NCBI GenBank assembly: GCA_020354645.1 | Contig: CP070652.1 | Span: 2,935,225 to 2,999,224 of the forward strand | Reading direction: 5' to 3' | Length of the DNA stretch: 64,000 nt | Origin: Deltaproteobacteria bacterium | GTDB lineage: Bacteria > Desulfobacterota > Desulfobacteria > Desulfobacterales > G020354645 | Shown: piece by piece, positions 35,767-44,664 of the stretch | How the letters are laid out: each line of letters starts with the position of its first letter | Numbering within the stretch: position 1 is the stretch's first letter | Notes under the pieces: generated by a model | What the model was told of the DNA's origin: nothing | Seen by the model: the letters and a program-made list of their open reading frames with translations, nothing else | Database searches by the model: none | Program-made: the position numbers and the translations under genes

Positions 35767-36600
35767 CTACCGAACGGGAAGGGACTTTTTCTCGACTTCA
35801 TAGTTGACGCTCACCATCCAATCCGCATAATTGGATTCTAATTCCTTCAAGGATTGTACGATCTCCTGCTTTACTGTTGTTTCAATAATGGTACCCCTGC
35901 CGGGCCAAATTCTGAATTTTATTCGCCAGAATACTTTACCGGCGCTGGTTTTCATTTTTCCCTCAGAAGAAGGCCCTTTGATGAAAATGCCTGAATATTG
36001 CTCAACAACTGAAGAAATGATCTCCCTGACTTTTTGCGTCATCTGGTTGGCGATTTCGGTGTTATTGCTCAATGTGATATCGACCAGGCACCGGATGTAG
36101 CCTTTGTGATAATTGATAACATTGGTAACTGTGCGGTTTGGAATGAAAATATCTGCGCCCAGATAACTCTCCAGGACGATATATCTCATTCCAATTTTTT
36201 TTACGATACCCGTCTGACCGCCTATCTCAACCATATCGCCCAGATCAATAAGATCTGAAAATATAAGCGTGAGCCCGGTGACAACATCCTGAACCAGTCC
36301 CTGGGAGCCAAACCCAATTGCAAGGCCGACAACCGAAGCACTTGCAAGGTACGCTGTCAGAGAAACACCAAATTCCTTTAAGATCAATCCAATGGCACCA
36401 AAATAAAGCACAAATACCAGGATGCTGGTGAATAGACTGGTGATGGATCTGGCCTTAGAAAAAGAGGCCTCTGGTAAAGACCTCATTAATCTGTCGCTGA
36501 GACGCCGGATGTTGATGACTATCAAGTGTACGGCTACGGCGATAACGACAATTATTAAAATTCGCAGTGGATCACTGAGACCTTTGATAAATGTAAACAT
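35767..36600 (-). CDS. MscS-type mechanosensitive channel
   Basis: A 277-residue small-conductance mechanosensitive channel that releases solutes on osmotic downshift. Three membrane helices precede the pore-lining TM3 AYLASASVVGLAIGFGSQGL (about 85-104) and the beta domain entry QDVVTGLTLIFSDLIDLGDMV and YIVLESYLGADIFIPNRTV. The C-terminal alpha/beta domain is of normal size. It is convergent with epmA. Confidence 0.92.
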   Translation of the reverse strand: MFTFIKGLSDPLRILIIVVIAVAVHLIVINIRRLSDRLMRSLPEASFSKARSITSLFTSILVFVLYFGAIGLILKEFGVSLTAYLASASVVGLAIGFGSQGLVQDVVTGLTLIFSDLIDLGDMVEIGGQTGIVKKIGMRYIVLESYLGADIFIPNRTVTNVINYHKGYIRCLVDITLSNNTEIANQMTQKVREIISSVVEQYSGIFIKGPSSEGKMKTSAGKVFWRIKFRIWPGRGTIIETTVKQEIVQSLKELESNYADWMVSVNYEVEKKSLPVR

Positions 36601-37062
36601 TTTTACCCCATTGATCTTGTGCCGGATAAGCGGTTGGCTAAAACCACAGGTTGACCGATTAATTCATTTTCCTTTCCGGGAAACCCCACTCATTAGGGCT
36701 TGGAGCTTCACTTAATCCTTTTTATTATAAATCGTAGAACACGATGGGAATATTTCATCCGTATTCTTAATTCGAATTTATCACTTAGACAAGGTTTTTT
36801 CTGATTGCCAGGAAAGGGCAGCTGAGATTATCCATTAATTGTATTTTTCTCGATTGACTCATTTGCAAAGACTTGTTTAAAAGGGGAATAATTTCTCAAA
36901 ATTGGACCGCGATAGCGAGCGCATTCCCCGTCCTGCCCATCATCGGCGGGACTGCGGAATTAGCGAGCGAATCAGAAAATAGATAGAATTCCTCTCGGGG
37001 AAGATACCCTGTCCGCCATAGTTCTTTGGCAGACTGTGCAGGGTGCGCTTCAATGGTGAAAA
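36601..37062. other. Intergenic region with a weak hairpin
   Basis: About 460 bases between the divergent MscS and SLC12-like genes. An imperfect stem is visible at about 36922-36960 (ATTCCCCGTCCTGCC against GGCGGGACTGCGGAAT). The sequence just before the SLC12-like start (CAATGGTGAAAA) offers only a poor ribosome site. No gene recognised. Confidence 0.4.
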
Positions 37063-39648
37063 ATGGATGTTAAAACAAACAAAAAAGACAAATCGTCGGC
37101 CCGTAGCGGAACGTTAGGAACTTTTGCCGGTGTTTTCACCCCCAGTATACTCACTATCCTCGGCATTATTCTTTTTATGCGCCTGGGGTATGTAGTCGGC
37201 AACGCCGGCTTGTGGCGTGCTTTAATTATCCTGGTATTTGCCAATGGTATTTCCGTACTGACCACAATTTCTTTATCAGCAATCGCCACGAATTTAAAGG
37301 TTAAAGGTGGCGGTGATTATTATCTTATTTCCCGAACCCTGGGTTTGGAATTTGGCGGCGCCATCGGTATTGTTTTATATCTGGCCCAATCGGTTTCCAT
37401 TGCGTTTTACTGCATCGGTTTTGGTGAAGTGTTGGCAGGCGTTCTGGGGTCAGACAGCAAAATAATGCACCAAATCATTGCCGCCTTGGCAGTCTCTTTT
37501 TTATTTATTTTTGTCTGGTTTGGAGCAGACGTGGCCACAAGATTCCAATACGTTGTCATGACGATACTTGGTATAGCGCTAATTTCATTTTTTTGGGGCG
37601 GATTCAGCAGCTGGGACCATACGCTTTTGACTCAAAATTGGGGATCGCCGTCGCCCGGCATGGCGTTTTGGGGGCTATTCGCAATTTTTTTTCCGGCGGT
37701 AACCGGTTTTACGCAGGGTGTGAGTATGTCCGGAGATTTAAGAGATCCCGGCAGAAGTCTGCCACTCGGTACCTTCTTGGCTGTCGGCATTTCAATCATT
37801 GTTTACTTTCTCGCGGCCCTGACTTTCGCTGCTTCCACACCCGGAGACATATTGAGAGGCGACTATGGTGTCATGCGGCGGGTTGCTGCGGTTGATTTCC
37901 TCATCACCGCCGGCGTAGTTGCCGCGACGTTATCATCGGCCATGGCTTCATATCTGGGAGCACCCCGTATCCTGCAATCACTGGCCAGTGATCGGATTTT
38001 CCCGTTTCTTTTACCCTTTGCCAAGGGGTATGGTCCCGCCGGAAACCCACGGCGCGGTGTTTTACTTTCAACCGCGATTGCCTTTGCAACCATCGCCCTT
38101 GGCAATTTGAATGTAATCGCACCGGTGGTATCGATGTTTTTTCTCATATCCTACGGTCTTCTCAACTATGCCACCTATTACGAAGCCCGTGCCGCCAGCC
38201 CGTCCTTTCGCCCCCGCTTTCGCTGGTACGATCTTCGGGCCAGTTTTCTGGGAGCGTTGGCCTGTCTGGGCGTCATGCTGGCAATTGATTTAACCGCCGG
38301 CCTGATCGCTATTACAATTTTATTCGCTATTTTTCAGTATTTGAAACGTACGGCCGGCCCGGCTCGCTGGGCTGACAGCCGGCGGTCTTACCACCTTCAA
38401 CAGGCCAGAAATCACCTGCTTTCTGCCGCAACTGAAGCCCAACATCCCCGCGACTGGCGTCCGCACCTGCTCCTATTTTCCAATGACTCGCATCGACGCA
38501 AGCACCTTCTTAATTTTGCTTCATGGCTCGAAGGTGATGCCGGTTTGACTACGGTCGTCCGCATTCTTGAGGGCCGGGGAGTAAAGATGCTTAAACTGAA
38601 GGAAGAATCCGAGACCGAACTTCAGAAGGACATCATTGAAAGTGGCCTGGAGGCATTTCCTCTCGTCATTACGGTGCCTGAATTCAATCAAGGCCTTCAG
38701 ACCCTGGTCCAAGCTTTCGGGGTAGGGCCTCTGCGGGCCAACACAATATTGCTGAATTGGATTGAACAGTTATCCGAACGCAAATCAGCCTTCAAAGAAA
38801 TGCTTTATGGGCGGCAGCTCAAAACAGCTTTTCGCATGGGTTGTAACCTGATTGTGCTGAATGCCAAACAGGATCAATGGGAAAATTTGGACACCCTGCC
38901 ACCCAATAAACGGCGCATAGATGTCTGGTGGTGGGCGGATGCCACCAGCCGACTGATGTTGCTGCTGGCCCACATCATGACCCGCAGTGAAACCTGGGAA
39001 GAAGCCATCATAAGGGTGCTGGCTGTTGGGGATGATACAAAAACTGAACGGACCACCGAGGAGCTGCAAATTACGCTGAATGAAGTTCGTATTGAGGCCC
39101 AACCGGAAATTGTCCGAGATGCAAATACAGATATTGTTGCTGCTTATTCCGCCGATACCGCCTTGGTTTTTTTGCCTTTGCGTTTGCGCGGCGATCAGCC
39201 GCTTGACCCTTTTGGCAATCCGCTGGAACATATGCTGTCCCGTTTGCCGATTGCGGCGCTGGTTCTGGCCGCTGAAGACATAGAGCTTGATGCAGAACCC
39301 GAGGAAGGCATCGCGGCTGAAGTTGCCTCCGCTCTTGATGCGGTACAGGATGCTGAGAAGAAAGTTCAAATGGCAGAAAAAGATGTATCTGAAGCATCCG
39401 AGGCCGCTGAAAAAGCAAAAGAAAAACTGCAGAAGGGCTTGGCCGCAGAGGCTACTACCCTTGATGAAGAAACCTTATCAGAATTGATAAAAGAGCTCCG
39501 CAAAGCCGAGAGACAGTCTGTGGAGGCTTCTCGAAGATATGCCAAAGCCAAGACGAAAGCGAAAGCAGCTGCCCGGGAAGCCGAAGCCCTCGGTGCAGTA
39601 GATAAAAACACGAAAAAAGAAACCAATTCCAACGAGGATAAGGTATAA
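37063..39648 (+). CDS. SLC12-like cation-chloride cotransporter with coiled-coil tail
   Basis: An 861-residue protein of the APC superfamily, similar to eukaryotic Na-K-Cl/K-Cl cotransporters (SLC12). The membrane domain (about residues 20-430) starts GTFAGVFTPSILTILGIILF and FMRLGYVVGNAG, the SLC12-type first helix, and has NGISVLTTISLSAIATN and FPAVTGFTQGVSMSGDLRDP. A soluble domain (about 450-740) follows, as in SLC12, with LLFSNDSHRRKHLL and WWWADATSRLMLLLAHIM. The last 110 residues are a coiled coil rich in Ala, Glu and Lys (AEKDVSEASEAAEKAKEKL), unusual for the family. The ions moved cannot be told. ATG at 37063. Confidence 0.85.
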   Translation: MDVKTNKKDKSSARSGTLGTFAGVFTPSILTILGIILFMRLGYVVGNAGLWRALIILVFANGISVLTTISLSAIATNLKVKGGGDYYLISRTLGLEFGGAIGIVLYLAQSVSIAFYCIGFGEVLAGVLGSDSKIMHQIIAALAVSFLFIFVWFGADVATRFQYVVMTILGIALISFFWGGFSSWDHTLLTQNWGSPSPGMAFWGLFAIFFPAVTGFTQGVSMSGDLRDPGRSLPLGTFLAVGISIIVYFLAALTFAASTPGDILRGDYGVMRRVAAVDFLITAGVVAATLSSAMASYLGAPRILQSLASDRIFPFLLPFAKGYGPAGNPRRGVLLSTAIAFATIALGNLNVIAPVVSMFFLISYGLLNYATYYEARAASPSFRPRFRWYDLRASFLGALACLGVMLAIDLTAGLIAITILFAIFQYLKRTAGPARWADSRRSYHLQQARNHLLSAATEAQHPRDWRPHLLLFSNDSHRRKHLLNFASWLEGDAGLTTVVRILEGRGVKMLKLKEESETELQKDIIESGLEAFPLVITVPEFNQGLQTLVQAFGVGPLRANTILLNWIEQLSERKSAFKEMLYGRQLKTAFRMGCNLIVLNAKQDQWENLDTLPPNKRRIDVWWWADATSRLMLLLAHIMTRSETWEEAIIRVLAVGDDTKTERTTEELQITLNEVRIEAQPEIVRDANTDIVAAYSADTALVFLPLRLRGDQPLDPFGNPLEHMLSRLPIAALVLAAEDIELDAEPEEGIAAEVASALDAVQDAEKKVQMAEKDVSEASEAAEKAKEKLQKGLAAEATTLDEETLSELIKELRKAERQSVEASRRYAKAKTKAKAAAREAEALGAVDKNTKKETNSNEDKV

Positions 39649-39746
39649 GGCTTTAAGCGTAACATTGGAACTCGGAAGAGGAAATCCTTTGCACGTCCTC
39701 GTTCGGTAACCGGTCATGCGCTAATTTCAATTCTGTTGCTTAATAT

Positions 39747-40439
39747 TTAGTGCAACGGAAATTTGCGGAAAACCTGTTTCACGCCATAGCGGGCCAACTC
39801 ATCGGCCGACAACCAGCGAATTCCCATTTTGATCGCTTTCAAGCCCCCAACAACGTCTTCGGTCAAAGCTTTCTGTGTCCCATCAAAAGCCCCTCGCCAC
39901 AACCGTTTGCCGGTCGGCACATCGACCAGGAAGACAGCAAAGGCAATCGAAGCCGAACCTTCGGGTGGCTGCGCATCAGTTCCTTTCTCTCGAAAACGCC
40001 ACAGGGTACCGACAACGACAAGGTCTGCTCCTATTACATCGCCCAGTTTCATGGCCAATTTTCGTGGGGTGTCAATAGTATGATCACTGCTGATGTCCAG
40101 AAAAGCCTCGGTCACTGTTTCGGCAGGGACCACCTTATCCCGAAACCGTGCACGCAATGTTTCATCGACAAGACGGGTCATGACCTGACCGGACTTCTCT
40201 TTAACATTATAGTTGTCCGCAAGCAGCTGGGGCAATGGCTGGCTGAGCGGTTTCTCTACCGGTTTGTCCGGCGATTCGAGTTTGCCGATCAAAAACGGCA
40301 TAACAGCGATTCGCTCGAACGTCAGCTCAGAAAGATCGATCTTGCCTGCAGTGGTGGTATCGCTGCTTGCCCATACGCAAACGTAATTAATAATCAGCGT
40401 CGTTATGACCATAAGATAAATTGTTAATGTATTAGCCAT
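39747..40439 (-). CDS. Exported protein with CsgG/LpoB-like fold (tentative)
   Basis: A 230-residue secreted protein of unknown function. The ATG at 40439 has AAAGGG nine bases upstream. A signal segment (residues 3-25, no lipobox cysteine at the right place) is followed by ERIAVMPFLIGK, a motif recalling the N-terminal strand of CsgG/LpoB/TolB-N domains, and GDVIGADLVVVGTLWRF plus FAVFLVDVPTGKRLWRGAFD, which are the strand-turn patterns of the same fold. These resemble secreted regulators of envelope systems, but no direct family name can be given with confidence. Its position behind the SLC12-like gene is convergent, so no operon is implied. Confidence 0.5.
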   Translation of the reverse strand: MANTLTIYLMVITTLIINYVCVWASSDTTTAGKIDLSELTFERIAVMPFLIGKLESPDKPVEKPLSQPLPQLLADNYNVKEKSGQVMTRLVDETLRARFRDKVVPAETVTEAFLDISSDHTIDTPRKLAMKLGDVIGADLVVVGTLWRFREKGTDAQPPEGSASIAFAVFLVDVPTGKRLWRGAFDGTQKALTEDVVGGLKAIKMGIRWLSADELARYGVKQVFRKFPLH

Positions 40440-40518
40440 CGTTTTCCCTTTATCCAAAACAAAGCGATATTTAATAGTAACAAAGCTGATGATTTTTGAG
40501 CTTCAGATTTTTATTTTT

Positions 40519-42150
40519 CTATCTCTCTTGCCTTCCAGTGGTTAAAAAATGCTTATCACTGTCAATACTGATTTGCAGCGGCCTGCGCTCGTCGTGAGCC
40601 AAATAGGTGGTGGTTGTCGGAAAGGCAAATTCAATACCCTCTTTTTCAAAGGCCCGCATGATTTTTAAATTCACCTTTTCGGTAAATTCCATATAGGCCC
40701 AGTAGTCTGCCGGAAAATACCAGTAAATCATCATAACGTTCAGCGAGGCGTCGTTAAATTCACTGAAATACACCCTGGGCGGGAAGTCAGGATTCATACC
40801 CTCGTGATTGTCAAGGATTTCCCGTATGATTTCCAGCGCGCGTTCCACTTTGTCCGGCGGGGTGTCGTAGGTGATTGTGATATTGGTGAGCCGGCGGATG
40901 GAGGGTCGCCGGCCAACATTTTCGATGGCATTGGTTGCCATTTTTTCATTGGGAACCGTCACCAGATGCCCCGTGAGGGTACGAACCCGCGTTGAGCGGA
41001 AGCCGATATCTTCAACCACGCCATCATAGTTTTCCACTAATACTCTTTGGCCCACACTGAATGGTTTGTCCAGCATAATCATGAGACTGCCAAAAAAGTT
41101 CTTGAGGGTGTCCTGGGCAGCCAGAGCTACGGCCAAACCACCAATCCCCACCCCGGCCAGCAGGGCGCTCAATGGTTTACCCGACAATGCTCTCAGCAGA
41201 TAGATTGCGCCGACCACAATGACCACTACACGAGCGATTAGACGAATCATCTGCACAAAATTGCGATCCAGCATATTGTCTTCTCGCTGAGCGAAACGAT
41301 CCAGTTCATAGACCAGAAGTTCAATCAACCGGTACAGAAACACGATTATGGCCAGGGTACTGAGCACACCGATGGTGGTATCAGATATCTGAGTTATCGT
41401 CTTTGACAAGTCGAGAATTTCTTTGACTGAATAGACAGCCACGGAGATTAAAAGGAGACCGATCGGCCACATCGCAGCTTTTAAAAGAAGGTGTAACCGA
41501 ACATTTTCTTCCGAATCTTTGAGAACCGTTGTGATATCGGAGATAAATTTACCGATCACCCGAATGGCCTGATAGATCACTACGAATATAGCGCCAAGCA
41601 GAATGTAGCGCCACATCGGAGATGTCACTATCCAATCCGGTAAGATATTTCGCTGATGATAGATGAAAATGGCTATGACACCGATGAGTATGAAGAGTCG
41701 CAGCATTTTTTTCAGCTTTGACAATGATTTCTGAGGAAATCTTTCCTGAAACTCTGCAGGCAGGGTGAGCCGGAGATTATCCAGCAAGGTCACTAGCTGA
41801 AACGCAAGCACAACGATTGCTAATGCCAACAGAAAAGCTTCCAGTCCGTGAAGAAGTTGCGCCAGCCGTTCAGGGACAACCAGTGGCTCTTCCGCTATTC
41901 GGAGTAAGACGGCGAATATCGCCAAACGTAGGGGCGGAAGAAATGCTTGCAGATGCCAGAGTTTTGGAGATTTACCCTTGTCTTCCAGGGATTTTTGAAT
42001 CCGTTGCCGCGTCTTTCGGAAAAGAATCTCTATAATTATGTATCCGATAACGATAATTGCCAGCGAAATTAACAGGCGCCAGGTGACATTCCCTGAAATG
42101 GTTTGCTCAACCAATTGATCAATTTGAATATTTGTTGATAAAGGACTCAT
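40519..42150 (-). CDS. Large MscS-family mechanosensitive channel
   Basis: A 543-residue member of the MscS superfamily with several extra N-terminal membrane helices (about residues 20-300) before the canonical channel core. The pore helix region is ALLAGVGIGGLAVALAAQDT, then NFFGSLMIMLDKPFSVGQRV and VEDIGFRSTRVRTLTGHLVT, and VPNEKMATNAIENVGRRP. The C-terminal domain ends in FPTTTTYLAHDERRPLQI. Normal for the long 'MscK/YnaI-like' group. The window has one other MscS gene at 35767. Confidence 0.92.
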   Translation of the reverse strand: MSPLSTNIQIDQLVEQTISGNVTWRLLISLAIIVIGYIIIEILFRKTRQRIQKSLEDKGKSPKLWHLQAFLPPLRLAIFAVLLRIAEEPLVVPERLAQLLHGLEAFLLALAIVVLAFQLVTLLDNLRLTLPAEFQERFPQKSLSKLKKMLRLFILIGVIAIFIYHQRNILPDWIVTSPMWRYILLGAIFVVIYQAIRVIGKFISDITTVLKDSEENVRLHLLLKAAMWPIGLLLISVAVYSVKEILDLSKTITQISDTTIGVLSTLAIIVFLYRLIELLVYELDRFAQREDNMLDRNFVQMIRLIARVVVIVVGAIYLLRALSGKPLSALLAGVGIGGLAVALAAQDTLKNFFGSLMIMLDKPFSVGQRVLVENYDGVVEDIGFRSTRVRTLTGHLVTVPNEKMATNAIENVGRRPSIRRLTNITITYDTPPDKVERALEIIREILDNHEGMNPDFPPRVYFSEFNDASLNVMMIYWYFPADYWAYMEFTEKVNLKIMRAFEKEGIEFAFPTTTTYLAHDERRPLQISIDSDKHFLTTGRQER

Positions 42151-42335
42151 TGTATCAACCTCCTTTGGCGGTTGAAAATTGACGGGTTGTGTCGCCCAAG
42201 GGTTTTTGAGTGGTCATTAAAACCTTTCAGACCCGGCGAATATATCTTAGGGCAACAGTCGGTTGAGATGCAGCATATATTTCTAAGGCAAATAGGAGAA
42301 TAACTTTGAAGCCGGCCAACTTCCCATGCTTTGAT

Positions 42336-43400
<1,065 letters not shown>

Positions 43401-43523
43401 TTGTTTAAACTCCCATTGGCTAAATTGATAATGGCATTTAAGATTGTGGCAAGAAATTATATGGCAATAATCAAATTCCTTTGACAGTGTTCAATTAAGG
43501 GGTTGATAGTATTTCTGTCGGCG

Positions 43524-44060
43524 TTACTTTTCGGATTGTTCTTTTAGAGAGCTGACGAGGTCGATACTCTGCTTGAATAAATCTAAGGTTGTCTGAATCG
43601 TGTATTTTTCTTTTTCGATGATATATCTCTCCGACGGATCGTGAGAGATCAGGGCATGATTGATTTTTATCTGCTCGTACATAATGTTAATCTGTTGCGC
43701 TGATGTCACCAGGCTGCGGTGCCTCACATCGTAATAGCGGTGTCGGTTCTTTTCCCTTAGCTCAATGAATAGGGTCAACAGAGCGTGTTCATACTCACAG
43801 ATTGACTTTATCGCGGCGATGGACAGAACGGAAGAAAGCCAGATATTCTTTTGTTCATTGTAGTTTTCATTGGCTATGCCCATTTTATCCAAATCGCTTT
43901 GAATGTTTTCGAACCGGTCGATGTTATCAGATAAAGCCGCTAAAATGGCGTCCGCTTTTTTTAGTATCGCCAGTGTTTCCTGGGGCTTTTTTTGAGATAA
44001 CGACATTTGCGGGACGAAAAATACCAGTAGCAGTGCATATATGGCGATGTTTTTATACAT
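43524..44060 (-). CDS. Exported coiled-coil protein of unknown function
   Basis: A 178-residue hypothetical protein. The ATG at 44060 is preceded by AAAGGA with suitable spacing. An N-terminal signal peptide (YKNIAIYALLLVFFVPQMSLS) is followed by an entirely helical, charged chain (LAILKKADAILAALSDNIDR, YDVRHRSLVTSAQQINIMYE). No family recognised. It lies between CorA and a repeat element and points the same way as CorA. Confidence 0.5.
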   Translation of the reverse strand: MYKNIAIYALLLVFFVPQMSLSQKKPQETLAILKKADAILAALSDNIDRFENIQSDLDKMGIANENYNEQKNIWLSSVLSIAAIKSICEYEHALLTLFIELREKNRHRYYDVRHRSLVTSAQQINIMYEQIKINHALISHDPSERYIIEKEKYTIQTTLDLFKQSIDLVSSLKEQSEK

Positions 44061-44213
44061 GGGCGGGTTCCTTTCGCTGACACAACCATATTTTCTTGTA
44101 ATTTGGCTTATCATCGCTGCGATGTCAAGAGCAACCGACCTGGAAATATGGTATCTCTTACAAGGCCCATGGTGCTCAGACCGCCAGGTTTAGCAGCTGC
44201 GCCGAAGCCCCGC

Positions 44214-44502
44214 GTCATGTCCTAGAAATAAGTTTAAAAAGTATTTCAGCGGTTCGAAAGCCTATTGCTCACGCCGGCGAGCATTTTGGGGACGCCAGCT
44301 TTGCAGAGCTAAATCAAAAGAAATCGACCTCGGCCCGCCTAGCGGGCCTCGGGACTCAGACAGCTTTTGATTTCCATCTGCCTCCGGCGGATTTTACGCC
44401 CCGCTGCAGCCGGCGTCTTGATCCCAAAATGCTCAATGGCGCTCGCCAAAACCTTTCAAACCTTGTGCTGAATTTTGTAACTTATTTGCAGGACACAACA
44501 CT
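44214..44502. mobile_element. MITE-like element, family A copy 2 (reverse orientation, diverged)
   Basis: On the minus strand this matches the element at 6498-6768 along its whole length: AAGGTTTGAAAGGTTTT, GCGCCATTGAGCATTTTGGG, AGCTGTCTGAGTCCCGAGGC and AGCTGGCGTCCCCAAAATGC are shared. The right end still reads GGACACAACAC (44491-44501). The left end has decayed (CATGTCCTAGAAATAAG). A 20-base-rich insert (CTGCCTCCGGCGGATTTTAC) distinguishes it from copy 1. No coding capacity. Confidence 0.8.
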
Positions 44503-44664
44503 GCTAGTGAAACTTCGGAGTATCGAGGTGCTCGCATTGAGTCTCTTCGGGCCATATGTTATGGTGAATTATTTCCAAGGCGAATGCACATTATCCGGTG
44601 AGTTGCCTGTGCGGCCGGTATTGTTTAAGTCCACATTGATGGATGTCGAAAGGAGTAGCAGGTC

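Noticed and set aside
36922..36960. Terminator or riboswitch before the SLC12-like gene
   Set aside because: The stem is imperfect, has no U-tract and matches no known class I can name.
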